Origin: Pseudomonas abietaniphila
GTDB taxonomy: Bacteria > Pseudomonadota > Gammaproteobacteria > Pseudomonadales > Pseudomonadaceae
Length of the DNA: 64,000 nucleotides
Assembly (NCBI RefSeq): GCF_039697315.1
Contig: NZ_CP155619.1
Coordinates: 3,224,001 to 3,288,000, forward strand
Direction of reading: 5' to 3'
Made by a program: the position numbers and the translations under genes. Positions 49,303 to 62,146 of this stretch are shown here, piece by piece. The notes beneath the pieces were generated by a model. That model worked only from the letters and a program-made list of their open reading frames with translations, made no database searches and was not told the DNA's origin. The number at the start of each line of letters is the position of its first letter. Position 1 is the first letter of the stretch.

Positions 49303-50622
49303 ATGGCAAACGCTTCGAACGCTCTTTCCAGCCCTCAGATGCAGGCGCTGGTGTCCTACCTTGAGCACGACACCCATCCCACCATCGTGTTGGACATTGA
49401 CTACAACATAGTCGCCGCCAACACGGCTTACCAACGGCAATTTGGTGTGGAGGGGCGGGCGCATGTGGGTGCCAAGTGCTATCGCGTGTCCCATCAGTTC
49501 GCCGTGCCCTGCGATCAGGCCGGCGAGCACTGTCCAATGCGCAAAGCGTCGGAAACCAAGGTGCCGGAACGCGTGTTGCACATTCATCACACGCCCCGTG
49601 GTCCTGAGCATGTAGACGTGGAGCTGCGTCCGATTCTGGATGCCCAAGGCGAGGTGTTTGCGTATGTCGAGCGGCTGAACAGCGTGGCCGTGGCGTCCGT
49701 TCAGCCGCAGCAAAGCGGCTTGGTCGGGCGCTCGGCTGCCTTCAATGAAGCGCTGACAGCGTTGCAGCGTGCTGCGCCTTCGCAGATTCCCGTGCTACTG
49801 CAAGGCGAGTCCGGGACCGGCAAGGAGCTGTTCGCCCGCGCTTTGCACGCCGCAAGCCCCAGAGCCAGTGGGCCGTTAGTGGTGGTCGATTGCACCGGGC
49901 TCACCGAAACGTTGCTGGAAAGCGAACTGTTCGGCTATGAAAAAGGCGCGTTTACCGGCGCGCTGCAACGCAAGATCGGCCTGGCGGAAAGCGCCCATGG
50001 CGGGACGTTATTTCTTGATGAGATCGGGGAAGTGCCATTGGCGATGCAGGTGAAACTGCTGCGTCTGATCGAGTCGGGGAGCTTCCGTCCTGTTGGCAGC
50101 CTGCGCACGGTTCATTCGGATTTCCGTCTGGTGGCTGCCACGCATAAGCCGCTCAAGGAGATGGTCGCTGCGGGGAGTTTCCGTCAGGACCTGTTCTATC
50201 GCATCAGCGCGTTCCCGATTCGTCTGCCTTCCTTGCGCGAGCGCAGTGAAGACTTGCCGCTGCTGATCGAAAGCCTGTTACGCCGGCTGGCGCCGGGCGC
50301 TGCGCCGAGGGTCGATGACGACGCGATGAAGCTGCTGAGGCTCTATCCGTTCCCCGGCAACATTCGCGAGTTGCGCAACATCATGGAGCGGGCGCGGTTG
50401 TTCACGGACGACGGCGTGATTCGGGCGCAGGACCTGCCCGCGGAAGTGCGCGCCCAACAGTCTTCGCCAGCAGCCATTCGTACTGCGGGGCGCAATGATC
50501 TGGAGTCGCTGGCGCATGCGCTGCAAGCCTTCGACGGCTCGCGCAGTGAACTGGCGAAGCATCTGGGGTTGAGCGAGCGGACGCTTTATCGGCGGCTGAA
50601 AGCGTTGGGAATTAATGGATAG
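49303..50622 (+). CDS. fisR: Persulfide-sensing sigma-54 activator, FisR type
   Basis: A 439-residue enhancer-binding protein. N-terminal PAS-like sensor with Cys59, Cys70 and Cys77: the 11- and 7-residue spacing equals that of the sensing Cys53/Cys64/Cys71 of Cupriavidus FisR. The AAA+ domain has GESGTGKE (Walker A), EKGAFTGAL (the GAFTGA loop that contacts sigma-54), [14 protein letters not shown] and [23 protein letters not shown] Fis-type helix-turn-helix closes it: [23 protein letters not shown] 49303 with AGGAG is preferred over the upstream in-frame ATG at 49240, inside the repeat array. Sits divergent from the persulfide dioxygenase-SQR-TauE unit that it should activate. Confidence 0.92.
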   Translation: MANASNALSSPQMQALVSYLEHDTHPTIVLDIDYNIVAANTAYQRQFGVEGRAHVGAKCYRVSHQFAVPCDQAGEHCPMRKASETKVPERVLHIHHTPRGPEHVDVELRPILDAQGEVFAYVERLNSVAVASVQPQQSGLVGRSAAFNEALTALQRAAPSQIPVLLQGESGTGKELFARALHAASPRASGPLVVVDCTGLTETLLESELFGYEKGAFTGALQRKIGLAESAHGGTLFLDEIGEVPLAMQVKLLRLIESGSFRPVGSLRTVHSDFRLVAATHKPLKEMVAAGSFRQDLFYRISAFPIRLPSLRERSEDLPLLIESLLRRLAPGAAPRVDDDAMKLLRLYPFPGNIRELRNIMERARLFTDDGVIRAQDLPAEVRAQQSSPAAIRTAGRNDLESLAHALQAFDGSRSELAKHLGLSERTLYRRLKALGING

Positions 50623-50650
50623 GCCTGTGTGATGCCTGCTATCTGCCTGG

Positions 50651-50686
50651 AACCTGTGGGAGCGAGCAAGCTCACTCCCACAGGTT
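50651..50686. repeat. REP hairpin between fisR and xpt
   Basis: AACCTGTGGGAG / CTCCCACAGGTT forms a 12-bp stem (longer with one mismatch) around the loop CGAGCAAGCTCA, between two convergent genes. Possible transcript 3' end for both. Confidence 0.75.
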
Positions 50687-50702
50687 CAATCCATGGCGTG
50701 GT

Positions 50703-53322
<2,620 letters not shown>

Positions 53323-53526
53323 GAGGAAATAGAGGGATCGTTTGAAAAATGGGCGGGCATTTTAACAGGGTCGACGGATTGTGGAGCGACCGTCCGACAC
53401 TGTGATGCGCCACGCTATCTATATTTCCCCGTTTTGTTACATTTGCGCATCGCGCGGATGAGTGTCGCGTTTGATGGCCCTCATTTGAGTGGGCATCAAT
53501 GTCTTTGGATTGGTTGGGGAACTAGC

Positions 53527-55197
53527 TTGGCTACGCCTGTCGAACCCTTGCGTTTGCTGCTTCTGGCGGACACGCCGGAATGGTCAGCGTTATTACGCGA
53601 GTGCCTGGCGCCCCTCGGGGATACCGTGTTTCTCGACTGCGCGTCGAGCTGGGACGCTATTGGCGATGCCGCCGATCCCTCCCACGCGTTCATTCTCTTC
53701 ACCACGCCCGCGCTGCAACCGACGGCGGGGCAATGCAGCTGGCCAACGGTGCTGTTGTTCGACGCCGAGCCTGACGTAGAGCCGGTGGGCGTGGCTGACT
53801 GGCTGGTGCGCGAATTCCTGACCCCTCAAAGCGTGCGCCGTTGCCTGCGTCACGTGCGCGAACGCGGTCTGCTGGAAAACACCCTGCAACGCCTCGCCGA
53901 ACAGGACCCGCTGACCGGCATTGCCAACCGCCAGGGTTTTCAGACCTTGCTCGCGGCTCGCCTGGTCGAGTTCGACGGGCGCGGGCTGGCGCTGGGGCAT
54001 CTGGACCTGGACAACTTTCGCCGCGCCAATGACGCACTCGGCCATCAAGCGGGTGACCGGCTGATCCTTCAGGTTGTGGCGCGGTTGAAAAGTCAGCTCG
54101 AGGCCTGCGATCAACTCGCGCGCCTGGGCAGCGATGAGTTCGCCCTGCTGATCGACACTCGCCGCGCGCCGGAACGAGCGGAGTGGATGGCCGAGCGCAT
54201 CACCGAGGCCTTGTCCGAGCCGTATTGGGTCGACGGCGAAAGCCTGCTGATCGGGTGCAGCCTGGGCATCGCCCACGCCCGGGCCGACGCGGGCGCCGAT
54301 CCCTTGATGTGGCATGCCCACATCGCCATGCAGCAGGCCAAAAGCACGCAGGGCTGCACCTTTCATGTGTTCAACGAGCGCATCAACCGCAACGCCCGCA
54401 GCCTCGCGGACCTGGAAAGCGAACTGCGTCGGGCCTTGCGACGCGACGAGCTGGAGCTGCATTACCAGCCGAGACTGTGCCTGAACAGCGGGAAAATTCT
54501 GGGGCTGGAGGCGCTGGTGCGTTGGCGTCACACCGAACGCGGATTGCTGCCGCCCAGCGAGTTTGTGCCGTTGGCCGAGCAAAGCGGACTGATCGTGCCG
54601 CTGGGTTACTGGGTGATTTCCCGGGCGCTGCGGGATATGCAGACGCTGCGCGAAAAAGGCCTGCCGCCGCTGCACATGGCGATCAACCTGTCGTTCCGCC
54701 AGTTTCAGGACAATCAGCTACTGACGACCCTGAGCCGTTTGATCGAAGATCGCGGCGTGGACGCGCAGTGGCTGGAATTCGAACTCACCGAAACCGCGGT
54801 CATGCGCCGCAGTGACCTGGTCAAACAGACCATGGACGCATTGGGCCGACTGGGTGTGCGGTTCTCCCTGGATGACTTCGGTACCGGGTTCTCGTCGTTC
54901 GTGCACCTGAATAGCCTGCCAATCACCTTGCTCAAGATCGACAAGAGCTTTGTCGGTGAGATGGAGCAGCGCGAAGAGAACCGCAAGCTGGTCCACGCCA
55001 TGATCAACCTGGCGCACAACCTGAGCCTGGAAGTCGTCGCCGAAGGCGTCGAGACCCCGGAACAACTGGCGTTGCTGCGCAGTTTCAATTGCGATCAGGC
55101 GCAGGGCTATCTGATCAGCCACCCGCTGGCGTTGCCGGAGCTGCTGAATTATCTGATGTTCGATGAAGGCAAAGGGCGGCTGACACAGAGCGTCTGA
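53527..55197 (+). CDS. Cyclic-di-GMP phosphodiesterase with degenerate GGDEF (ProE-like)
   Basis: A 556-residue cytoplasmic protein with three parts: an N-terminal receiver-like fold (residues about 1-115) lacking an obvious phosphate-accepting Asp cluster, a degenerate GGDEF domain (signature RLGSDEF near residue 202), and an EAL domain beginning near residue 320 (LGLEALVRW, then LDDFGTGFSSF and LAHNLSLEVVAEGVET). All EAL residues needed for hydrolysis appear present, so the protein probably degrades cyclic-di-GMP. Position beside rep matches P. aeruginosa PA5295, called ProE, whose role is in exopolysaccharide control. The start is TTG at 53527 with GGGGA 7 bp upstream; ATG 53458 is an alternative giving 23 more residues. 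The frame also stays open far upstream, antisense to rep, without meaning. Confidence 0.87.
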   Translation: MATPVEPLRLLLLADTPEWSALLRECLAPLGDTVFLDCASSWDAIGDAADPSHAFILFTTPALQPTAGQCSWPTVLLFDAEPDVEPVGVADWLVREFLTPQSVRRCLRHVRERGLLENTLQRLAEQDPLTGIANRQGFQTLLAARLVEFDGRGLALGHLDLDNFRRANDALGHQAGDRLILQVVARLKSQLEACDQLARLGSDEFALLIDTRRAPERAEWMAERITEALSEPYWVDGESLLIGCSLGIAHARADAGADPLMWHAHIAMQQAKSTQGCTFHVFNERINRNARSLADLESELRRALRRDELELHYQPRLCLNSGKILGLEALVRWRHTERGLLPPSEFVPLAEQSGLIVPLGYWVISRALRDMQTLREKGLPPLHMAINLSFRQFQDNQLLTTLSRLIEDRGVDAQWLEFELTETAVMRRSDLVKQTMDALGRLGVRFSLDDFGTGFSSFVHLNSLPITLLKIDKSFVGEMEQREENRKLVHAMINLAHNLSLEVVAEGVETPEQLALLRSFNCDQAQGYLISHPLALPELLNYLMFDEGKGRLTQSV

Positions 55198-55211
55198 ACC
55201 GCGCGTTTTCA

Positions 55212-55345
55212 TGTAGGAGCGCGGCTTGCCCCGCGATCTGGCGCGAAGCGGCAGTCATTTCAGGCACCTTGGTGTGTCAGGGAGAGCGCATCAGCCGGGT
55301 TTGCTGCCGGTTCCCGGCAGATCGCGGGACAAGCCTCGCTCCTAC
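55212..55345. repeat. REP doublet, third copy of the 27-bp arm family
   Basis: Arms at 55212-55238 and 55320-55345 resemble those at 18511 and 38686 with a few substitutions (for example GCGGCTTGCCCC for GTGGCTTGTCCC). Lies between the convergent EAL and MATE genes. Confidence 0.8.
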
Positions 55346-55357
55346 CATTGCTCTGTA

Positions 55358-56740
55358 TCAGCCCATCACCACGACGCCCGTCGCCTCTTTACGCAACAGC
55401 TTCGTGGTCTTGCGCTCGAAGGCGTAGGTCAGGGCAACCGCCGAGCACAGCAGGCCCAGCGCCAGGCCCCACCACACGCCCACCGCACCTTGATGCGCGA
55501 GGAAACCGAAACCCCAGGCCAGCGGTGCGCCCACCACCCAATAACTCGCCAGACCGATCAGGAAGGTGGTCTTCGCGTCCTTGAACCCCCGAATCGCACC
55601 CATCGCAATAGTCTGCGTGCCGTCGAGAATTTCGAACCAGGCGGCAATCGCCAGCAGCTTCACCGCCAACTCCACCACGCCCTGGTATTTCGGATCGTTG
55701 ACGTCCACGAACAGGCCGATGACGGCGTGCGGCGCGACCCAGAACAGGATGCCGAACGACAGCATCAGCAGGCCGCCGAAGCCAATGCCCATACGTCCCG
55801 CCGTACGTGCCAGCAACAAGTTGCCCGCGCCGTAATGCAAGCCAATCCGCATCGTCACCGCGTAGGAAATACCCACCGGGATCATGAAAGCCATCGAGAC
55901 CGATTGCAGCGCGATCTGGTGCGCCGCCATTTCCGTGCTGCCCATCGCGCCCATGCAAAAGGCGGCGAAGGTGAACAGGCCGACTTCCACCGCATATGTC
56001 CCGCCGATGGGCAGACCCAGACGCCACAGCTCTTTGAGGCAACTGCGCGACAGGTTCATCAGGTCTTTATGAATCGGATACGCCGCGTACGCCTTGTGAT
56101 AACGAATGTGCAGCCACAGGGCCAGCGCCATGCTGTTGGTCACGACGGCGGTCACCAGCCCGATCCCCATCAGGCCCCAGTGCGGCAGGCCGAACAGGCC
56201 GTGAATGAAGGCGTAGTTGAGCCCGAAATTCATCGCGACGCCAACCAGGCTGATGATCATCACCGGCGTTGCACGGCCCAATGCGCTGGTGAAGCCGCGC
56301 AGCGCCATGAAGCTCAGCAGGCCGGGCAGGGCAAGCGGCAAGGTGATCAGAAACTGGCTGGCCATGTGAACGTTGGCTTCGTCCTGGCCGAAATTCAGCA
56401 GGATCGGCTCAAGGTTCCACAGAATAAGGGCTGCGATCAGCGCCATCCCCCACGCCAGCCAAAGCCCGGCCTGGGTCAGACGGGTCGCACCTGCGTTGTC
56501 GTTCGCCCCTTTGCGAATGGCGACCAGGGTGCCAACCGCCGCCATGACGCCGACGCAGAAAAACGAAACGAAGTTGTAACTCGCAGCACCCAACCCGCCA
56601 CCGGCAAGAGACTCGGGGCCAAGCTTGCCCATCATCACAGTGTCGGTGAAGACCATCAGCATGTGCGCCATCTGGGATGCGATCAGCGGCCCGGCCAGGC
56701 GCAGGATGATCCACAGTTCTTTGAAAGCGTGCTGTTGCAT
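55358..56740 (-). CDS. MATE-family multidrug efflux transporter
   Basis: A 460-residue, 12-helix antiporter of the NorM/PmpM type. The paired halves show ADTVMMG-like and GxxxALGRATP features: MVFTDTVMMGKLGPESLAGGGLG near the start and GSTEMAAHQIALQSVSMAFMIPVGIS in the second half. I start at MQQHAFKELWII (56740) for fit to the family, though no ribosome site is visible; upstream in-frame starts exist to 56845. It is divergent from a LysR gene, which may regulate it. Confidence 0.88.
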   Translation of the reverse strand: MQQHAFKELWIILRLAGPLIASQMAHMLMVFTDTVMMGKLGPESLAGGGLGAASYNFVSFFCVGVMAAVGTLVAIRKGANDNAGATRLTQAGLWLAWGMALIAALILWNLEPILLNFGQDEANVHMASQFLITLPLALPGLLSFMALRGFTSALGRATPVMIISLVGVAMNFGLNYAFIHGLFGLPHWGLMGIGLVTAVVTNSMALALWLHIRYHKAYAAYPIHKDLMNLSRSCLKELWRLGLPIGGTYAVEVGLFTFAAFCMGAMGSTEMAAHQIALQSVSMAFMIPVGISYAVTMRIGLHYGAGNLLLARTAGRMGIGFGGLLMLSFGILFWVAPHAVIGLFVDVNDPKYQGVVELAVKLLAIAAWFEILDGTQTIAMGAIRGFKDAKTTFLIGLASYWVVGAPLAWGFGFLAHQGAVGVWWGLALGLLCSAVALTYAFERKTTKLLRKEATGVVVMG

Positions 56741-56904
56741 GGGCGGGCGCTCGGAAGGAGAGGCATTGATGAGCGGCTTATTGTGGTGATTCAGGCACCA
56801 ATGCACAAAGGGATAAATACGATCATTGGCATGAGTAAAACTCATCCTGGGCTGTTTCCGGTAAAGTGCTTTGGTTCGTCTTCACGCGCTGAGGAAAGTG
56901 TCCA

Positions 56905-57825
56905 ATGCCTCGTAGTCTCCCGCCCTTGTATGCGCTGCGTGCATTCGAAGCCGCCGCGCGGCACGCCTCTTTCACCCGCGCCGCTGAGGAGCTTTCGATC
57001 ACCCAGAGCGCGGTCAGTCGGCACATCCGAACGCTGGAAGAACATTTCGCCTGTCGCCTGTTTCGCCGAAACGGTCGCAATCTGCAGCTGACCGAGGCCG
57101 CCCGTGAGTTGTTGCCCGGCGTACGTGAAGGCTTCTCGGCGCTGGAGCGGGCCTGCAGCGCATTGATGGCCGAGGAGGGAATCCTGCGCATGAAGGCGCC
57201 GTCGACGCTGACCATGCGCTGGCTGTTGGCGCGGCTCAGCCGGTTTCGTCATTTGCAGGTCGGCAACGAGGTGCAACTGACCAGCGCCTGGATGGACATC
57301 GATAACGTCGACTTCACCCAAGAACCGTTCGACTGCGCGGTGCTGCTGAGTCGCGGGCATTTTCCGCCGGACTGGGAGGCGACTTACCTGTTCCCGGAGC
57401 TGCTGATTCCCGTGGGATCGCCCAGCCTGCTCGATGATTCGCCCTGGGATGTCGAGCGACTGGCCAGCGCAGAGCTGCTGCATCCCACGCCGGACCGGCG
57501 CGACTGGCGCAACTGGCTGGAGCGCATGGGGTTGTCGGATCAAATCTCGCTCAAGGGCGGGCAAGTGTTCGACACTCTGGAGCTGGGGATGATTGCGGCG
57601 GCGCGCGGCTACGGGGTGTCCATGGGCGATCTGCTGATGGTGGCCGAAGACGTGATTCAAGGGCGCCTGAGCCTGCCCTGGCGTACGGCGGTGGTCAGCG
57701 GCGAAAACTATTACCTGGTCTGGCCGAAAACCCGGCCGGGCGGCGAGCGCTTGCGCCGGCTCAGCGACTTTCTGCAGGCCGAGGTGCAGGCGATGGCGTT
57801 GCCGGAAGTGACCATTCTGGAGTGA
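56905..57825 (+). CDS. LysR-family regulator (GcvA-like)
   Basis: A 306-residue LysR protein. The helix-turn-helix is PPLYALRAFEAAARHASFTRAAEELSITQSAVSRHIRTLEEHF, of the GcvA/AmpR subgroup, and the C-terminal ligand-binding domain is intact (SAWMDIDNVDFTQEPFDCAVLLSRG). It is divergent from the MATE gene. Target not known. Followed by the chemoreceptor region after 254 bp. Confidence 0.9.
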   Translation: MPRSLPPLYALRAFEAAARHASFTRAAEELSITQSAVSRHIRTLEEHFACRLFRRNGRNLQLTEAARELLPGVREGFSALERACSALMAEEGILRMKAPSTLTMRWLLARLSRFRHLQVGNEVQLTSAWMDIDNVDFTQEPFDCAVLLSRGHFPPDWEATYLFPELLIPVGSPSLLDDSPWDVERLASAELLHPTPDRRDWRNWLERMGLSDQISLKGGQVFDTLELGMIAAARGYGVSMGDLLMVAEDVIQGRLSLPWRTAVVSGENYYLVWPKTRPGGERLRRLSDFLQAEVQAMALPEVTILE

Positions 57826-57941
57826 CGGTTTCGCTGCGCTCGCTCGTTTTCGCTGCTGGGCTACCGTCTGGAACGGCAGCCCACCCGATAAAGTGAAACA
57901 GATCGTAACCAAGTCTTTCGTCCTAAGACCGGGTGTAGGAC

Positions 57942-57968
57942 TCAAGTATTTCTCATGTCAGCCGAATG
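57942..57968 (+). promoter_or_regulatory. FliA (sigma-28) promoter of the chemoreceptor gene
   Basis: TCAAGTAT at 57942-57949, an 11-bp spacer and GCCGAATG at 57961-57968 match the Pseudomonas FliA pattern (TCAAG...N...GCCGATA) well. The chemoreceptor start is at 58080. Confidence 0.65.
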
Positions 57969-58079
57969 TGTAATTGCAAACCGGTTTGTTCCAATCGGTT
58001 CATCGATACCCTCTATTGGATTAAGTCCGAATGGTTTTCCTGAGATCAGGACGATCCAGTCGTTCGGCAAGGAGTTTTC

Positions 58080-60053
58080 ATGTCTCAGCCTCGTGCCCGT
58101 ATTGCCTCGCAACTCGGCATTGCCCTGGCCGTCATCCTAGCCGTTGTCATCAGCGGCAGTACCCTGTTCGCCCTGCGCTCACTGGATTCGGCGAACCTGG
58201 CCATCCGTGAGGAGCACATGGGCAGTGAAGCGCGGTTGCTGGCTGACCAGTTGAACACCTTCCACAGCACCTTGCGCGACAGCACTCAACGGTTGAGCGG
58301 ACTGTTCGAGAAGCGCTTCAGTGGCCTCACGCTCCAGGCGGATCAGCAGATCGCTGTCGCAGGCCTGCAGACCCCTGCGTTGCTCCTCAATGGCAATCCC
58401 CTGAACAATGACTTCGCCGAAGTGGACGATTTCAAGAAGATGACCGCAGGCGTGGCGACCGTGTTCGTGCGCAGCGGCGACGACTTCATCCGGATCAGTA
58501 CATCACTGAGCAAGCAGGACGGTTCGCGCGCCATCGGCACGTCGCTGGACCACAAGCATCCGGCCTACGAGCGACTGCTGGCCGGGCAGGAGTATGTCGG
58601 TCGCGCCTTGCTGTTCGATCGTTTGTACATGACCCAATACAGTCCGGTCCGTGACAGCAGTGGTAAGGTCATCGCGGTGCTGTTCGTAGGTTTTGATTAC
58701 ACCGATGCGCAAAAGGCTCAGTTTGACAACCTCAAGAGTTTCCGGATCGGTAAAACCGGTTCGCTGGCGCTTCTCGACGAGCAGAACAAATGGCTGGTCC
58801 CGCCTGCTGGCGTGAAGGATCTGGATCAGGCAAGCAAGACCTTGACCGACTTCGTTAAAACGCCCGGCAAAGGCCTGTTCTGGCAGGACGCAGGCAACGA
58901 TTTCTACACCGTTGCGGAGCCGTTCTCGGGCGGCCCGTGGTCGATTCTGGCGATCATGCCCAAGGACGAAATCAGCGCTGTGACCTGGAGTGTCGGCACG
59001 CAGTTGGCGATCGGCAGCCTGCTGGCGATGTTGATTGCTGTGGGCGCCGCGATCTGGCTGCTGCGCAGCAAGCTTCAACCGCTGTCGGATCTGGTGACTC
59101 AGGCTGAGGCCTTGGGAGCTGGCGACCTGAGCGCTCGCCTGAATGTCACCCGTCACGACGAGATCGGCCAGTTGGCGGCCAGCTTCAACAAGATGGGGCA
59201 AGCGCTGGAAACCATGGTCTCGCATATTCGTACCGCAGCGCAGGAGGTCAGCGGCCGGGCGCATGCGTTGTCCGGTCTGTCCGGTGGCGCTTACGAGGGC
59301 ATGGAGCTACAGTCGGGCGAAATCACCAGCATGGCCGGTGCCGTCGAAGAATTCAGCGCAACAGCACTGACCATCGCCGACAACATGGGCAGCACCGAAC
59401 GGATGGCCCAAGGCAATGCCCAGCAAACGCGGATCGGTCGCGCGTCCATGGAAGAAGCGTCGGCCTCGCTGGAGCAAATTGCAGGTTCGCTGGGCAGTAC
59501 GGCTGCCGTGATCGACACCCTTGGCCAGCGCTCGCAGGAGATTGGCGGCATCGTCAGCGTGATCACCTCCATCGCCGAACAAACCAATCTATTGGCCCTC
59601 AATGCCGCCATCGAGGCTGCGCGCGCGGGCGAGCAAGGTCGCGGTTTTGCCGTGGTCGCCGATGAGGTTCGCAATCTCGCCTCGCGCACCCGCCAGGCCA
59701 CCGACGAAATCTCCGGCATGATCGCCAGCATCCAGCAGGAAACCAGTAACGCAATCAACACGATGGAACAGGGCAATGCGCTGATGCAGGAAGGCCTGAC
59801 GCGTAACGCCAAGGTGGCGGCAGCGCTGGCGCAGATCGACGAACAAAGTCGCTCGGCGGGCGAGCAGTTCGCGTCCATCACCACCGCGACCCAAGAGCAA
59901 AGCAGCACTGCGACCATGCTCAGTGCCAACCTGCAAAGCATTGCACTGGCGAACAGCGAACAGCGTGAAGTGGTGTCGAATCTGGCAGTCACCGCGCAAG
60001 AACTGAACGCGCTGGCCGCGGATCTGCGTAAGGAAGTGGATCGGTTTCGGTGA
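58080..60053 (+). CDS. Methyl-accepting chemotaxis protein with Cache-type sensor
   Basis: A 657-residue chemoreceptor. TM1 at residues about 13-30, a periplasmic region of about 270 residues with a fused Cache-type fold ([26 protein letters not shown] is typical), TM2 at about 303-323, HAMP at about 325-378 ([23 protein letters not shown]), and the signalling tip [35 protein letters not shown] near 500-528. No CheR-binding pentapeptide is at the C-terminus (ends LRKEVDRFR). Ligand unknown. Transcribed from a FliA-type promoter at 57942. Confidence 0.92.
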   Translation: MSQPRARIASQLGIALAVILAVVISGSTLFALRSLDSANLAIREEHMGSEARLLADQLNTFHSTLRDSTQRLSGLFEKRFSGLTLQADQQIAVAGLQTPALLLNGNPLNNDFAEVDDFKKMTAGVATVFVRSGDDFIRISTSLSKQDGSRAIGTSLDHKHPAYERLLAGQEYVGRALLFDRLYMTQYSPVRDSSGKVIAVLFVGFDYTDAQKAQFDNLKSFRIGKTGSLALLDEQNKWLVPPAGVKDLDQASKTLTDFVKTPGKGLFWQDAGNDFYTVAEPFSGGPWSILAIMPKDEISAVTWSVGTQLAIGSLLAMLIAVGAAIWLLRSKLQPLSDLVTQAEALGAGDLSARLNVTRHDEIGQLAASFNKMGQALETMVSHIRTAAQEVSGRAHALSGLSGGAYEGMELQSGEITSMAGAVEEFSATALTIADNMGSTERMAQGNAQQTRIGRASMEEASASLEQIAGSLGSTAAVIDTLGQRSQEIGGIVSVITSIAEQTNLLALNAAIEAARAGEQGRGFAVVADEVRNLASRTRQATDEISGMIASIQQETSNAINTMEQGNALMQEGLTRNAKVAAALAQIDEQSRSAGEQFASITTATQEQSSTATMLSANLQSIALANSEQREVVSNLAVTAQELNALAADLRKEVDRFR

Positions 60054-60100
60054 GCTATTGACCGTTCGCTAGACCGCTGACTCGGGGTCGGCCAAGCATC

Positions 60101-60332
60101 TGTGGGAGCGAGCTTGCTCGCGAATGTGGTGGCCTGCAGCATCTGGGGGAATGAGACACTGCATTCGCTGCCCTCGTAACCTCGGACGTCTCCCACAGGT
60201 TTCGCGTCGAAGCACTAACGTGTGCTCAGACTTCAGAACTGTGGGAGCGAGCTTGCTCGCGAATGCTGAGTTTGGTTCGCTGAAGGTGTTGCGAATGTAC
60301 CGGCGTCTTCGTGAGCAAGCTCACTCCCATAG
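60101..60332. repeat. REP cluster between the chemoreceptor and yifB
   Basis: TGTGGGAGCGAGCTTGCTCG occurs at 60101 and again at 60240 in the same orientation; inverted relatives end at about 60199 (TCTCCCACAG) and 60332 (GTGAGCAAGCTCACTCCCAT). Two imperfect doublets in tandem fill most of the 340-bp gap 60054-60393; no gene is seen there. Confidence 0.8.
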
Positions 60333-60393
60333 AACAGACGCTCGCTTCGTCCTTCACGCTTCATCTGTATGAGCTGTGTGAAGGGTGTGCCAC

Positions 60394-61887
60394 TCACCCG
60401 GTCGACGGCCGATACTGCAACGCTTCGGCGATATGGCTCTTGGCGATCGCATCGACGTTCTCCAGGTCCGCAAGCGTTCGTGCGACTTTCAGCAAACGGT
60501 GTGCGGCACGCAAAGACAAATTCAAGCGCTCACAGGCGGTTTCAAGCCAGGCCTCGTCTTCGGCGAGCAGCGCGCAGTGTTCTCGCAAAGCGGGCAAGTC
60601 GAGAAACGCATTGGCGCAAGCCTGACGCTTGTGCTGGCGTTCACGGGCTTCGGACACCCGCTGGGCGGCACTGGCGCTGCTTTCGCCGCCTTGCGCGGTC
60701 GCGGCCAGAGAAGTGGTTTCGCGGGCGACGGTCAGGTGCAGGTCGATTCGGTCCAGCAGCGGGCCGGAGAGTTTGTTGCGGTAGCGCTGAATCTGATCGG
60801 TCGAGCAGCGACAACGCCCGGTGGGTTCTCCGTGATAACCGCACGGGCACGGATTCATCGCCGCCACCAGTTGGAACCGGGCCGGGAAACGAACGCGATC
60901 CCGGGCCCGTGAAATGACGATGTGGCCCGATTCCAGCGGCTCTCGTAAAACCTCCAGCACACGTCGGTCGAATTCGGGCAGTTCGTCCAGAAACAGCACG
61001 CCGTGATGGGCGAGGGTGATTTCTCCGGGTTGCGGGCGGCTGCCCCCGCCCACCAGCGCAGGCCCCGACGCCGAGTGATGCGGTTGACGGAAGGGCCTTT
61101 GCGGCCAACTGGTCAAGGGCGCATGGCTGGCGACCGACTGAATCGCCGCGACTTCCAGCGCCTCGAACTCATCCAGCGGTGGCAGTAGACCGGGAAGACG
61201 GCTGGCGAGCAGGGTTTTGCCAGTGCCGGGCGGCCCGCTGAACAGAAGGTTGTGAGCACCGGCCGCAGCGACCAACAGCGCGCGCTTGGCGGCAGTCTGG
61301 CCTTGGACCTCGCTGAGATCGGGGTAAGGCTGCGTTTGCAGAATCAGTCCGTTGGACTTATACGGCGCGATGACGGTGTGGCCGTTCAAATGAGCCACCA
61401 GTTCGAGCAGATGACTCACTGCGATCACCTTCAGCCCGGAGGCCAGACACGCTTCCTCGGCGTTCACCGCCGGTACGATCAACGTGTGCCCAGCGGCGCG
61501 CGCGGCCAGCGCTGCGGGCAGCACGCCCTGCACAGGCCGTATCGCACCGGACAGCGCAAGTTCGCCCAGGCACTCCACGCCATCGAGCGCCAGCGTCGGG
61601 ACTTGCGCGCTGGCAGCCAGCAAACCCAGCGCGATGGCCAAATCGAAACGGCCACCGTCCTTGGGCAAGTCAGCAGGCGCGAGATTCAAAGTGATACGCC
61701 GCGCAGGAAACTCCAGCCGACAGTTCAGAATCGCACTGCGCACCCGGTCCTTGCTTTCTTTCACAGCGCCTTCGGGTAATCCCACCAGCGTCAATGAGGG
61801 CAAGCCGTTGGCCAGATGGGTTTCCACGGTGACGGCAGGGGCTTCGACGCCGACTTGTGCGCGGCTGAGGACAATGGCGAGGGACAT
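60394..61887 (-). CDS. comM: YifB/ComM-family Mg-chelatase-like AAA+ ATPase
   Basis: A 497-residue AAA+ protein; the ComM relative is a branch-migration helicase used in natural transformation, and the enteric one is YifB. The N-terminal domain (LAIVLSRAQVGVEAPAVTVETHLANGLPSLTLVGLP) resembles Lon S5-type folds. Walker A is FSGPPGTGKTLLASRLPGLL, Walker B VLFLDELPEF. A four-Cys zinc motif is in NPCPCGYHGEPTGRCRCS. ATG 61887 has AAGGAAAG upstream; the open frame extends to 61929. Divergent region to ubiK is 259 bp with no gene. Confidence 0.92.
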   Translation of the reverse strand: MSLAIVLSRAQVGVEAPAVTVETHLANGLPSLTLVGLPEGAVKESKDRVRSAILNCRLEFPARRITLNLAPADLPKDGGRFDLAIALGLLAASAQVPTLALDGVECLGELALSGAIRPVQGVLPAALAARAAGHTLIVPAVNAEEACLASGLKVIAVSHLLELVAHLNGHTVIAPYKSNGLILQTQPYPDLSEVQGQTAAKRALLVAAAGAHNLLFSGPPGTGKTLLASRLPGLLPPLDEFEALEVAAIQSVASHAPLTSWPQRPFRQPHHSASGPALVGGGSRPQPGEITLAHHGVLFLDELPEFDRRVLEVLREPLESGHIVISRARDRVRFPARFQLVAAMNPCPCGYHGEPTGRCRCSTDQIQRYRNKLSGPLLDRIDLHLTVARETTSLAATAQGGESSASAAQRVSEARERQHKRQACANAFLDLPALREHCALLAEDEAWLETACERLNLSLRAAHRLLKVARTLADLENVDAIAKSHIAEALQYRPSTG

Positions 61888-62146
61888 GATCTTTCCTTGA
61901 TGAGGCACCGCGTCCTGCGGCGTGCTCAAGGATAGTCAGCGAAGAGGTGGAGAGGGTTTCGCAAGTTCTACCGGGTGTGTCTAGGCAGCATTTCAGTCCG
62001 AGTTCTGGCTAAACCTGCAACTGACCTACGACCTGCGCAAAACGGAAATCGAAAGTGGGTCGGCCATAAAGGCGCAAGTCCAGCGTCTCTCGCACTGCGC
62101 TTGAGCACATTCCACATGCCCGGCCTGCGCCAGGCATGTCGTCGTC

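Noticed and set aside
55226-57091. 621-codon plus-strand frame opposite the MATE gene
   Set aside because: Rich in Arg, Gln, His and Pro, as expected of an antisense shadow in high-GC DNA.
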